The translations under genes and the position numbers were made by a program. Below are positions 1 through 11,578 of a stretch of 64,000 nucleotides of DNA, in pieces. Numbering within the stretch: position 1 is the stretch's first letter; each line of letters begins with the position of its first letter. The notes beneath the pieces were generated by a model that was given only the letters and a program-made list of their open reading frames with translations, was not told the DNA's origin and ran no database searches. Source of the DNA: Pomacea canaliculata (Eukaryota > Mollusca > Gastropoda > Architaenioglossa > Ampullariidae); NCBI RefSeq assembly GCF_003073045.1, contig NC_037590.1:10807042-10871041 (forward strand). Direction: 5' to 3'.

Positions 1-720
1 TAAACCATAATATGTCTGTCTGGACATGCAGGACTAAATATTTCTGTCACATTTCCCAAGAGACTGTAGACGCCACAACAACAACACTACGATGGAGAGA
101 CCGACAAACTATTTTAAACTTCAAAATGAGGGTTGATCGGGGAAATACGCTTTTTACGAAAGGGGAAAAGATCGTTACAAGTAAATGTTTCCTTTCCCCA
201 CAGTTTAAATATAGGTCCCGACTAACATAAGTAACAACGAGGGCTGAGTTGAGAGCGAGTGGTACCAACGAATGAGTGAGAGAAAATCATTCAGCCACCT
301 CGGCGTCCCCTGACTCTAGTAGCTACTTCCTTCTTTCCTTCCGGTAATGACGTTAGCTCAGTGACGTCATGGGAATGTCAGGAACTAGTGGATTAGCTGT
401 CGGTTGTCGGCCTCGCGGCATTTGTCTTTGATGTGCTAACGGTGCGGCGCCAGGGAGGTCGACAGGTGCCCCTCCCACAGCCGTGTGATGACCGCGGACA
501 GGTTACCACATAGGGAGACAGGTTACCACAGCAGACGACAGGATGGTATCACGTGACTACTAGTCAGTGCGACCTTGTGACACAGGATGGGCGTGAACAT
601 TTGTTTTCCGGGGCTGATGAGGGTAAAGCTGTGGTCTGCGTTTTCACAGAAATCATCGTCACGATGACTGAAAACTAATGGAGGAAATAACATGCACGAG
701 AGAGAGTGTGTGAAGGGGTG

Positions 721-870
721 AGTTATAAATAGATCGTGTGAACACCAGTGTGCTATAAATAGAGCGTGTGAACACAAGTGTGTTATAAATAGAGCGTGTG
801 AACACCAGTGTGTTATAAATAGAGCGTGTGAACACCAGTGTGCTATAAATAGAGCGTGTGAACACCAGTC
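721..870. repeat. 30-bp minisatellite, 5 copies, TATAAATA in every unit
   Basis: Units start at 724, 754, 784, 814 and 844, exactly 30 bp apart. Each holds TATAAATAGAGCGTGTGAAC followed by ACCAGTGTG(T/C), with only one to three differences per unit. On the minus strand one frame repeats LVFTRSIYNT because 30 is a multiple of three. Confidence 0.95.
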
Positions 871-1206
871 TGTTCAAAGAAAGTGAACATATGTCCATGC
901 GCACCACACGTTGATGTGTTTGCACGTGTACGTGTGGGTATCTCCTGAGTCCTTTTCTCGTTCCTTCCTTCGGATTATGCACGTGCGTCTTGCCCAGTTA
1001 AGAAAGAAAGGAGAGAACAAGACGCTAGGATGGGGGAATAACAGACAAAATGGCGCCCAAACGAGGTGGGAAATGCACGCACACACACACTTTATGTCCA
1101 CTTTCTTTCTCTTAAACAGAAATATTAAAAATTAACCAAAGGTCAATGTTGTTGCCTTTCGGCTGTTGAGGAATGAGGTCTTCCAGATCCTGCGGCCAGT
1201 TTGTTG

Positions 1207-1400
1207 TTTTTTTTTTTTTTTTTTGTGATGATTGCGCCCATCTCTTCCATCTGGCTGCTTTATAATTCCCAACCTTATAAAGACTCGGGCAGCCACTCTA
1301 CAACTGCGTCAACTGCGCAAAGTGCGGTGCGTCACACGGGTATCGAACCGCCTACGATTCACGTTTTCGGGTTTGGATGAAGTTGCTGTGCACGTGCTTT
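1207..1400 (-). mobile_element. tRNA-derived SINE candidate
   Basis: On the minus strand a Pol III B-box-like GGTTCGATACC (1339-1349 on plus) is followed by about 110 bp of body and then an A18 tail (T-run 1207-1224 on plus). That order is typical of a tRNA-derived SINE. The A box is not clear and no target duplication was identified, so the 5' limit is approximate. Confidence 0.45.
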
Positions 1401-2343
1401 AAAATACACTGCATAGTGGGAAGTTCACAAGAGTTTTCGTTACAATACTTTCTTCAAAATACAGCGCAATGATTATAACCTATTTATAATCGTGTGATAA
1501 ACATCCGCAGCAAGTACAGAAGAAAAGTATATATACATGGTAGCACTTACTTTACTATTTCTATCTTTATAAAAATAAGCAGCTTTGTTAGCTTTGGACA
1601 GTTGTTTGAGAGTGGTGTATAAAATCGGTGTGGTGTTTAGCTACTGGTGAAATGTATATATCTGAGACATTTGGAAGCGGAGAGAGAGATGAGGAGCACC
1701 ACGTGACCTCGGTCCAGGCTGAAGTCTCTAATTTCTCGTTTTCATCCAACGACCAGATCTTTTCTTTGTTGAATTAAAAAGAAAGAGAAAGATAACTATG
1801 ATGTTAGCTCCGTCAGTGCAGACACGCGACTCTACATTCTGCTCAAACAAGTGAAACATCAGACGTGTGATGTAGAGAAAGACACAAGAGAGAGAACACG
1901 AAGTCCTCACAGTACAGGAAAGGTCAGGGACTAAGGTCATATCACGGCGAGTCTGTCCAACCTTCGAAAAAAGAAATTACTTGTGCCTGAGGTGAAATCT
2001 GATCCCGACATTTGATTTTCTCTATCTTAATGGTGAAAGTCTTGTGCAATACGCCTGCGTGCAGGAGGGTCGACAATGTAAGGGAAGCAACCGAGACCAC
2101 CTCTAGCTACCGCTCTAAAGCCCCTTCTTAACGGGCAAACAGCATGAACCAACGTTTAGCCAGTCTTGGAACAAGTTTCTGTATATAGAAGTAGTGTAAA
2201 TTAAAAAAAAATAAATAAAGTTGTCAAACTTATTCAAACATTAGGACGGCCTTAAAGTGGAGAAGTTATCGCGCTTGAAAGTAATCGGCCAAACCTTCAG
2301 TGACGAGTAAAGTCGCACAACACATTCTTGATGTATGTATACA

Positions 2344-2711
2344 CAGTGTTGTCCATAGGAATGGGAATCCCATGGGAATCCCATGGGAAACGTCCCATGG
2401 GATGGGATGGGACGGGACAGCACACATTTGTATTTCCCATGGTAGTCGATACTTGATATTGCAAAATAAATTTACTGTTATTTCATTCATCAAGGATTTA
2501 AATCTTTCCTCTGAATCATCTATTGTATGTGAAGTAGCAGGAATTATAGAACAAAAGCCGAAAAGTGGTTTTCAGTGTTGTCCATAGGATTGTTAATACC
2601 ATGGGAATCCCATGGGAAACGTCCCGTGGGATGGGATGGGATGGGACAGGCATAAATTGCCATGGGACGGGATGGGACGGGATAGAAAAATATGTCCCAT
2701 GGACAACCCTG
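2344..2711. mobile_element. hAT-type MITE with perfect 8-bp target duplication
   Basis: Begins CAGTGTTGTCCATAGG and ends CCCATGGACAACCCTG (inverted, 14 of 16 matching). It is flanked by TGTATACA at 2336-2343 and 2712-2719. CAG...CTG ends and 8-bp duplications mark hAT non-autonomous elements. The interior is unusual: self-complementary CCCATGGG blocks and GGGATGGGATGGGAC tracts next to each end, and a second copy of the left terminus at 2573. It looks like a dimer or a nested insertion. No coding capacity. Confidence 0.85.
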
Positions 2712-3752
2712 TGTATACAGCTTCAACATTAAGAATGAATCTGAATACATATAAAAGGCTGTAACTGGGTACTGATATTTTATCATTACATAAGACTGCT
2801 AGCTAAAACCACCCAACAAGCCAAATCGTGCATCTGGCTCATCGTGACAAAGGCCTTTTATTTATTTGTTTTTTGCTTTTTGTTATTTAATTGATAGTAA
2901 GAATTTATGGCTTAGTTTTTGTTGATGGTTGTTCATCTCTCTATCCCATTGCACTCACCCAGCCACAGAAATACATTTTTCTGTCGCTCGTTCATTTACA
3001 CATGCTCCAGTTTCTACTAGACTGTTGTGACCTGCGCTTATCTTGCTCCTGTCTCCTTTATTTTATTAATTTCGGTGATCCTGGTGCGTGAATCCTTCAG
3101 AAGAGCAAGAAGAATGCACACACACCCCTCCCCTACACACTCTCTCTTTAAACAGAAGAATCCACACACTGATGCATCTGCAACAATGCGAGGAAGCAGA
3201 AGGCAGCGTCTGTTGGCAAGAACTCTGCTGGTCTGACTTCCATTGCAGAGCGACATTCAGAGTTTAAAGGACTCCCTTGTTGACATATAGAGACTAGAAG
3301 TCCTCATTAGCTCCCTATTTCGCCTAATCGTTCTGGCTTGACCTCGCTGATAATGCTTTCCCATTTTCCTACACGTTAATTTTATGTGCGCATGCGTCGT
3401 AAAAGACACGGACTTCCGGAACAGACGAAACACGCGTATGAGAAGCACAGTGAGAGCATGCATTGGTAATTCATTTATGTCATCTGAACTATCAGTCACG
3501 TGAACAATCTACACAACAGCAGCTAAACTGACATTTGTTACACAAGTAAAAGCAGCAGTAAAAAGAAGAGTACACACTAAAAGACGAGTAAGCTTACTGA
3601 CATGATCCTTCTGACCTCCCAACTGTCTCCACATTCTGACGATGCCAACGATCAATCGCAAACCCAGATCTCTAGACATTGGGTGGATGCAAATTAGCCT
3701 CCTGGTTAATGCAAACTGCTGTCTTTTTCTTTAATTCATCTCGTCCTTGTCC

Positions 3753-3771
3753 TTAAAGGGATACTAAAGGG
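3753..3771 (+). repeat. Kolobok left TTAA duplication and TIR
   Basis: TTAA (3753-3756) followed by AGGGATACTAAAGGG. The complement of the TIR, followed by TTAA, closes the element at 7338-7356. Confidence 0.9.
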
Positions 3772-3966
3772 AAAATTAAACTGCTTAGAAACTCGTAAAT
3801 AGTAGGATCAATTTGAATCTCGTCTATTTTCATGTCTGTTCATGTGAAAAAAGTTGAAGGTTTGTAGTAGAATGTTGCGTTTAAGAAGAGAAATTACACG
3901 GACTCTTTCGTCTGCTTCGACGAACTCTCGTTCTCGGTCACGTGACCTTATGACGTTTCAGTAGGA

Positions 3967-5877
3967 TTGTTTACATGTGAGACCGAACCATTCCTGCACC
4001 CGATTGCCACGAAAAAATTGGAAAAGATTCGACATTGTCATCATTTTCCGAAAGACAGATCGAGCCTTACAAAAAGAGTGTGTCATACAATAACAAGGCT
4101 CGATGCCACACGTTTGGTAGCCCAGAGAGTGGGAGGTGTTGTGCAAGCATTTTGTTGACGATCAGTGCTTTACTAGCCGGACCCGAAATGTCCGAACAGT
4201 TAGATTTGGCCTTCAAGGCACAGCTTCTGCCAGATGCAATTCCGACCATTTTTCAACACAATGAAATTTCTCGAAAAAGAATGAAGGATCTATCTGACAG
4301 ACGAGTTTCACTTGCAAACGACTACAGCATAAACAGGTCAGTGTCAGTGCTATGTACTGTTACTGTGTTTACAAAATGCACTTTTCATTATTGGTAGATA
4401 ACATTACAATATACATATATCAAAGACTGTATATATCTATAAAACAATAAACGTGTTATGTGGTACTTATAATAAGCGTGTTTCAATAGGTAAAATTCAT
4501 AGTACATGCATAATAAATGAAAATGTCAGCATCAAAACTGAAAGTGTAAAGAAATGATTGTTGAAATCCTGTCACTTGTTACATTATTTTTTTAAAAATC
4601 ATTGTTTGCTTTTATAAAATGAAATATTTTTAAATTCATATTTTTGAAAAGACAGCCTATTTGTTTATGAAATCTAAAAACAATGAAATTCATGTGAAAG
4701 GTATTTCCTACATAATGAGCTTATCAACAATAGTAGTGAAATCTATGTGCAGTACACTGCGGAAGTTAGAATTGATATTTCAACATTTGAAAATTAGAGT
4801 AATATTAATGATTGTGTTTTATGTTGGATACTGTAAAGAATTAAAAATAATAATAGCTTGATCACATGGTATAATCATACATGTTTTTATATTGTTTTAA
4901 TGTTTTGTGGAATGATTACTTTATAAAACTTTAATGTTCAGACTATAACAAGTCAGTCACAACAAACAGTTCAACTGTGCTTAAATAAAGAGGTCCAGAC
5001 CCAGATCTCAGCTCCAATCCTGAAAGGTAATGGCCACTTTTTAGTTCTTTTCTCTATTACACATCTCTTTTATCTAAAATTGGCATGAATTCCACAACTG
5101 TGCCAGATATTTCTCTTATAAGGATATTCAAGGCCAAAAATATGTGCAGTTTTAAACACTTAGATAAAAAAATAATTTTATATGGCTTTGTAAAATTTTT
5201 ATGTGGATAAATTTTTTCATAATGAAATGAAAAAGAAGGAAATTGTGTCTATAAATGTCTGCTAGGTGTGATCCTGATATTGATATGGAGTCAGAAAATG
5301 AAAAATGACACCTCAGAGTGGAATAATTCAGCAGTCGAGGAGCACCAGTAAACAAATTTATATTGCAGTTACTAACAAACAGTCAGTACTTGATAGTTTA
5401 TATCAGAACATGCTAGCACAAGAATTTAAGCTGATATTTAGCTATAAAAATGATTTATGGTTTTAACTATGATTTAGTCTCGATATTTGTCTCTAGGAAT
5501 TCTCAGAAAGATGAACTGGGCACAAATCCCTTCCTGGAAAGAAAATTTATCATTCACGAAAAAGAAGTTGGAGGAGCTGCTGAGTGTCTGCAGGCAGTGT
5601 AGCAACCCCTCTATCACAACTATAGATGAGTGTCACATAGAAGTCAAATTTATACCATATGCCAAGAACAGCTCCTGTGGCCATCATTACTCCTGGACAT
5701 CACAGCCACACTCTTTTAGGCTTCCTAAATGTTCAACCTTTGACAAGTACAAACACACATGTATCTCAAATTGTCCCACTTGGTTTATTGGAATCCATAA
5801 CTGGTGCAAGAATTAAGAAAATTATGACAAAATACATTGTTGAAACTGTTTTAAATGCTTACAGAGCAATCAAATGA
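3967..5877 (+). pseudogene. THAP-domain transposase-like gene of the Kolobok element
   Basis: The first exon region (to a GTCAGT donor after 4336) carries pieces of a THAP zinc finger spread over frames. These are HHFPKDRSSLTKRV, an LCKHFVDDQCF segment matching the Cys-x-x-His part, and LLPDAIPTIFQHNE with the AVPTIF-type end motif. The second region from about 5497 reads LEELLSVCRQCSNPSITTID and then CGHHYSWTSQP, a C-x-x-C ... W-x-SQP pattern seen in proteins that accompany THAP domains in animal transposons. A frame change then leads to IKKIMTKYIVETVLNAYRAIK and a stop. The catalytic core is not evident, so this is either an internally deleted copy or a decayed gene. Confidence 0.6.
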
Positions 5878-6845
5878 AATTCACATGCAGTGGAACTTGA
5901 GGAAATAAAAAGATTAAGCCACATGTCTGTATATTATGTGAAAGAAAGAAATCAGTTCTCACACAGTTTTCCTTGCATTGTTATTAGTTTGTAGAAAATA
6001 AAGAATGAAAGGTAAATTCAGCACCAAGTATTTCAGAAATGATGTTTGTAAAATAAAAATGTCAGATGCATGCAAGATTTGTTTTGGACATAAAGATAAA
6101 GTGTGTCCATACCTGAGTTGAACAAATAAAAGAAATTAATGTTAACAAAGGGAAGATTTTATTTTACAATTCATGTCAGATACATGATGCATCTGATATG
6201 AAGTGTGTCCAATAACTGGATTTGGATAAAATGAACAATTTTCATGATGTATAGGGAAATTTTTCTGACAATTCACTTTTAAGCTTTTACTCTACATTTT
6301 TTTATGCTTCAACATTTGTTGTGGCCATTCCTCACAATGCTCACAAATGCACCAGTCTGAAACTGTGATAAATGAATCTATGTAAATACACATTAAAACA
6401 ACAAACATATAAGTTAAAAGCACAGGCATATAACATATAAAGCAACGTCTCTGCTTGAATTCTATCCATCGTTGTTATAAAGTAAGTCATTAGTGTAATT
6501 ATTCAAACTATATCCCCCAAAAAAGGCTGCAAATAGTATTATATTAAAGTCTGTTTAAAATATTTAAATACAGATATTTCAAACTATTAATTTTTTAACT
6601 ATCCTTAGGAAAGTTCACTTAAACCAAATTATCATATACAATGTGAATATTCCGGTGTGTGTGAGGAAATAATTAGCATACCAAATGTAATTTTATTTTT
6701 TAAATACACTACGAAGTGAATTCGTCAACAACAATGCCAGTGTAAAGAGTTTGAGTGCATTATGTTTATTTTAAAGTGCTTGAAGGAAAGCATGCGTTCA
6801 CTTTCTGTTCCCGTGCACACAGTATGACTTACTTCTATAGTCCTA

Positions 6846-6873
6846 CCAGAGATCTGTCCCTACAGATCTCTGG
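6846..6873. repeat. Perfect 12-bp hairpin inside the Kolobok element
   Basis: CCAGAGATCTGT, a 4-nt loop CCCT, then the exact complement ACAGATCTCTGG. It lies about 480 bp from the right end of the element. Role unknown. Confidence 0.8.
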
Positions 6874-7337
6874 TCCTACGTACCTGCTTTGTGCTTCGAC
6901 TGCTGCAACATTTTCCTCGTCTCCGAGGATGTGCAGTCGATTGTGAGCTGATGCAAGTGGTTCAAATTGGTAAAATTGAACATTATTCATGGGCCATCTC
7001 GATAGTTAATCACTTTGGAGATCACAAATCCAACTAAGAGACACCACCGATCACTATCCTAGCAATGACCACAGACACTTCCTGTCGTTTGTGACGTCAC
7101 AAAAGACTCGTCTGCTTGACTCATCTCGGAAGCTATCGTAGATACTCGCGGAAGGACACAAGGGTCGATTTCACTGGATTTTTTCGATTTTATAAACATC
7201 GGCAACCGAAATAGTGCTAATAAGTGGTAATTAAGTGAGAAACGAATCCTTTATTTCTCCTGTATCGCTCTCGTGCTCTGTAATTCTAACTAAATCTATT
7301 TTTGAAACGTTTGACTGTCGCCACAGCCTTATCACTA

Positions 7338-7356
7338 CCCTTTAGTATCCCTTTAA
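7338..7356 (-). repeat. Kolobok right TIR and TTAA duplication
   Basis: CCCTTTAGTATCCCT followed by TTAA, an exact inverted match to the left end. The second copy of this end, near 11785-11805 in the right contig, is corrupted. Confidence 0.9.
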
Positions 7357-9857
7357 AGACATGCGGTTTCATTTCGCATCTGGACCTCGATGGTGGCGCT
7401 GCATTGACATGCAGTTTGGACCAGCACCAGAACTGAGTGCACATCGAATCGCTATAAATGTCACAATACTGAACCACTTCAAACATATTTTGGTAACAAT
7501 AGGCATGAAAAACAGTGCATTTATTTATCAGCTATGACTTTGGGGAAAATCAGATAACGGTCGTTTTGCAGTTATGGACAGTTTAACACGCAGTAAGCAG
7601 AGGCAGAGAGAATAAAAAGTATCTTAAGCGGGTTTGATTAGTGAGAGTTTTATAAACAGGACACATAGCTATTGCACGTGGTGACTGGGTCATTTTTGGG
7701 ATGTGACATGAGCTATGTATGGTTTTTTAGTTGCCACACGTGTTTGTTTTGTTTTTAGAGTGACATATTGTTTGACAAAGTGGTTAGATTAAGCTCTTTA
7801 TTTTGGTTGAAGGTGGGAGGGGGTGCAGTTATTTATTTTCTGTCGACCTGTACCGAAACGCGTATGTGACAGTAAGTGGGATGGTCAATGAATATTGTAC
7901 ATCACATTAACGACCTGTGAGATGATCTCGACTGCATCAGTACGATGAAATGGATGGGATGGTGGAAGGTGAACACAGTAAGAAAGAGATCTAACGTCCA
8001 AGGTTTGTGGATGGTGTTAACACAACTGACGAGGACCCTCGCCCTTGACCCTCCCCTCGCGACCCGACTACCTCTCGCCTGGCCAATTGTGCTTGGGTTG
8101 CCTCTTCCCGTCGCCGGACGTCGCTGTATGCACGCCCAGGCGCTGTTAGCAATCACGACCGGACACCGCGGACATGTTGCGCGAGGTTGCACAGTTGCAT
8201 TAAAGTGAGAGAGATTAGGCGGCACGGTATGTTTGGGAACTTGCCTGCCTCCCGTTGCAGCCGCGCGCAGTAATATGATGATTATAGACGGAACTGATCG
8301 ATCAGCACGCGCAAAGTCCCAGGGAGGGAGGAAAACCAGGGGAGCTGAGGAAGATGGGGGGGAGGGGTAGGGCGTGGTGGGATGAGGGCGGCAACCTCTG
8401 CTGACTGACACAACAAGGGGGCGAGAAGCACGCCGCCACGGTGCGTGGAGAACGAGGGCGATCTGTCCCCCGGTTGGAGTACCATGGTTGATTGGCGACG
8501 GCGAGTCTGTGATCCGTGGTGATGGTGGGGTCCCAGCGGAGCGCACATGGCCAGTGGTGTGGGGTATTGACTTGTGGTTTTGTGGACGGAGGTTATTGTG
8601 GCCGCAGCGTGTAAACATTTAACACAGCTCCCGTCTGGTCTCTAGGGTACGGGTCTGTTGACCATTTTCATGTCGCGCTAATTAGCGTCAAGCACGCACT
8701 AGGTGATTTTTTGGGGTCGTCGAATGGGAGAGGGGAAGATGAAAAGTGAGGGTGGAGTGTGTAGTGCCGTGGGCCCTGGGGTTCTCGGAGCTCCCTCTGC
8801 TCTCTCTCTCTTAACACATGGAGATCCTAAACGTTGTTGAATTTATTTCTTTATTTTCCTGGGGCATCTGATGTGAATGTCCGCGGGGCTTTCCTGCACT
8901 TGGGTGTGGGGTGGGTGGGGGAGATTGGGGTAGGGTGGGGATTCATCTCTCACTGGTGTCCGTTATCCTATTGTGCAATATCCTATTTTTATGTGGCAGA
9001 GTCATGGAAAGAAGCAAGGCTTAAATGGTGGGCGTAGGGTGGTTCAGCATAACGAAAAGCTGGTTGATTTCTTTCTCTCAATTAGGTAGCAAGCAGTGGT
9101 GTATCTCTTCTGCAAACAAGATTCAGAGTATATACAAGCAGGAATGACCGAGCACGACGGATGGGTCTAAATTGACTGGAGGCGCACTGTAGCATTGTGA
9201 ACTTACTTGTGAAGACCTCCTAGACAATGTGTGCCCTGGGGGACTTAGTATGAACATTCCAGTTCGTCACTGATCTTTTTGTAATGTAAATTGAGTGCGT
9301 GAGTGGCGGCTATGAACTATCCCTTATCTGTTAGGGGCCGGTTGGGTCTAGAGAACAATCATTATGAGTATCAGTGAAAGAAGTGCTCGTAGAATGACTG
9401 TGAGGAGGCGCTAACAATGGCAGTGTGCATCAGGCACTGGGCGCCCTCCCCACGACGTATTACCGGTTAAGATGGAGTAACAGTTTCTGTGAGGCGAAGA
9501 AGAGAGATGCAGGCAGACAAAGATATGTAAGTTCCTGTGGCTGATGGTGTGCATCATGGGAAGGCTTCATGGAGAGCCTTCGGAAGGTGGCCGCAGAGCC
9601 ATATGATGAGCTCTGCTCTCTTTCCCGAGCGAGTAAATCTGTAAAAAAATGTAGAGGACAACAGAGTGGAAGGGGAACGAGCAGACAACAGAGTATGCTT
9701 AGTCGTTCAGTGATCGTATAAGCAGTAACACCGAGACATCACTAAACAATTTACGTGGGGACAACAGACGACAAGGCGATAAGAGGTTAATTATTCTCAC
9801 AAAAGGTAGAGAGGTTAAAACAATCAATATTGTTGCGTCCGAGGTCACTCTTAAAAA

Positions 9858-9899
<42 letters not shown>
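9858..9899. repeat. (ATT)n microsatellite, left copy
   Basis: Pure ATT run. Its counterpart in the other contig end is 13838-13873, differing in length. Confidence 0.9.
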
Positions 9900-11478
9900 G
9901 TTGAAGTTAAAAGTTAACTTCATTGGTATTGGGAGGGGAAAAAGGTTAAAGTTAGGAATAAAGCTGTAAAAATAGGTTAAAAAGAAGAAAGAAAGAAAAA
10001 AGGAGCGTGGAGTAGTTGTTGTGTGAAATTCAGGATGAGTCACGAACATAAAAATAGCCATTGAAAGTGTGTAGATGATAGAATAGGACGTCGTTTTGTT
10101 ATTTGTTTTTTGGGGTACTAGAATCAGGGGGCTAAGGTAGGGATCAGGAGTATATGCGGAAGGATTGTATGATTGTAGTTGGGCAAGGTAGGAGGATTAT
10201 GTTTTTAGGTCTGATAGGAGTGAGTAGTGGGTCTCAGTTGAGTGTAGAGAGTAGCAGTTCGCGGACGGTGGATTTTGACGGAAAAAGAGTTGGAACAGTG
10301 GGAAATATGCTCGAGAAAAGTTTGAGAGTCGTTGTGCTAATGGGTTATTCCTGAGGTTTTGCAGTGGCCCAGCAGAGCAAACCCAGGTTTTTGCGACAAG
10401 TTTCTGGTAAAAAGCATATGGACACGCGAACAGAAGGTTGCGGGAGTATAGGTGTGTGTGGTGTGTGGGGATGTGAATGACCCAGTGAGGGATGTGTGGG
10501 GTGCGGTGCGGACACCAGACTGAAACATAGTACTGTGTGCATGTTGAGTCAGCTGCTATGTTGTTGTTGTGTTGTTGTGGAGATATATGTGTTGATGTGT
10601 TTATGACTGCTCAATGTTATTACAGCACTCGCGGAATCCATGTCATAAGTTAGTTATAAACGAGAATGACTTGTGGGCGCTGCAAAATGACGAAGGTAAA
10701 AATAGAAAAAAATTGATAGTTTTTTTCCTAATCTACTCTATAAGCCCAATTCCATTGTAGTCGGAAGTAACTGCATGCTATCAAGATAGTAAAGAAAATT
10801 AATAAGTGAGAAGAAATGGGACGGTTCTAGCTATCGACAAATAGTATAGAATGTGAAAGATGAAAAAAGATCGATGAAGGGAAGACCAGAATAGATGATG
10901 AACCAGAAAGGAATGGAGATAAAAAGTAAAGTAGGTGTCTGGTGGTGTGTGTAATGAGAGATGAGGAGCTAGAGGTGATTCTGGTCCTATGTCATAGGGA
11001 TATGGATTGTGTGTCGAGGTTGCGCGATCACACCCCGGAAGTGTGTAGACAGGGTGGTTGTGGTGGGTGGTGGGGGCAATCATGAGAGCACGGTGAGATC
11101 TCTTCCTAATCGGGAGCGATAGTGGAATGGCGCAGATGGAGCGACATGTTACTTCGTGTAATCGGCCACCCGGGTTATTTAACACAGGGCTTTTCTGAGA
11201 GTCCTACATAGTATTGTTATGTCAAAGTAGAAATGAAGATAAGATTAACACTGCATCCAAGTTCCAGAACACATAACGTGAAAACAACAACGACAACAAC
11301 AAAAGGGTCAGACTGAACAAGAAGGTTACTGCCGCCGCAGGTGGGTCAAAGGGATAGTTGCCATGCAGTGGTGTTGTGTGGTGCTGGAACCCGCTTTCTT
11401 TTTCCACACATCATTTGTTTGTGTTTCTTTCCAGAAATTTAATGCAGAACTTTTTCTTGTTCTTTTGTCGTTTTAACC

Positions 11479-11578
11479 NNNNNNNNNNNNNNNNNNNNNN
11501 NNNNNNNNNNNNNNNNNNNNNNNNNNNNNNNNNNNNNNNNNNNNNNNNNNNNNNNNNNNNNNNNNNNNNNNNNNNNNN
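11479..11578. other. Assembly gap, exactly 100 N
   Basis: 100 consecutive N, the conventional placeholder for a gap of unknown size. The flanks are redundant with each other, so real missing sequence may be zero or the gap negative. Confidence 0.98.

Larger units (their letters stand above)
1..3752. other. No gene seen; repeats only
   Basis: Apart from the minisatellite at 721-870, the SINE candidate and the hAT MITE, I find only short chance open frames. If the minus-strand gene of 15-28 kb continues leftwards, a further exon might lie here, but none is convincing. Confidence 0.5.
3757..7352 (+). mobile_element. Kolobok-type DNA transposon with THAP-domain gene remains
   Basis: A 3596-bp element with perfect 15-bp terminal inverted repeats, AGGGATACTAAAGGG at 3757-3771 and its complement at 7338-7352. 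It is flanked by TTAA on both sides (3753-3756 and 7353-7356). TTAA duplication plus a THAP-domain protein is diagnostic of the Kolobok superfamily (established knowledge). Inside are THAP-like coding remains at 3967-4336 and a cysteine-motif exon at about 5487-5877, then AT-rich non-coding sequence. Intact ends suggest a fairly young insertion, although the gene looks broken. The right terminal part of this element is present again just after the 100-N gap. Confidence 0.85.
7149..11478 (+). repeat. Left contig end: same sequence as 11579-15134
   Basis: From CGCGGAAGGACAC, through the Kolobok right end and onward, this 4330-bp stretch matches 11579-15134 in order and orientation. Shared landmarks: GGACCAGCACCAGAACTGAG (7418 and 11861), TTGTACATCACATTAACGAC against TTGTACATCGACATTAACGA, the ATT run, and the final GTCGTTTTAACC directly before the gap. 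The left copy carries very many small insertions (about 770 bp longer overall), typical of uncorrected long-read sequence. No open frame is conserved between the copies, so nothing here is called as a gene. Confidence 0.85.

Noticed and set aside
721-870. Regular short repeats resembling a CRISPR array
   Set aside because: Units are contiguous 30-bp tandem copies without unique spacers, in a eukaryotic genome.
659-982. Minus-strand frame with five LVFTRSIYNT repeats
   Set aside because: The repeat arises because the minisatellite period (30 bp) is a multiple of three; no independent coding signal.
1325-1360. tRNA gene suggested by the B-box-like GGTATCGAACC
   Set aside because: No cloverleaf or acceptor stem could be formed; the adjacent A-tail fits a SINE instead.
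7902-8618. 238-codon minus-strand open frame
   Set aside because: The homologous sequence in the right copy (about 12292-12918) has a different frame and protein because of many small indels. The frame is not conserved, so it is most likely chance in GC-rich noisy sequence.
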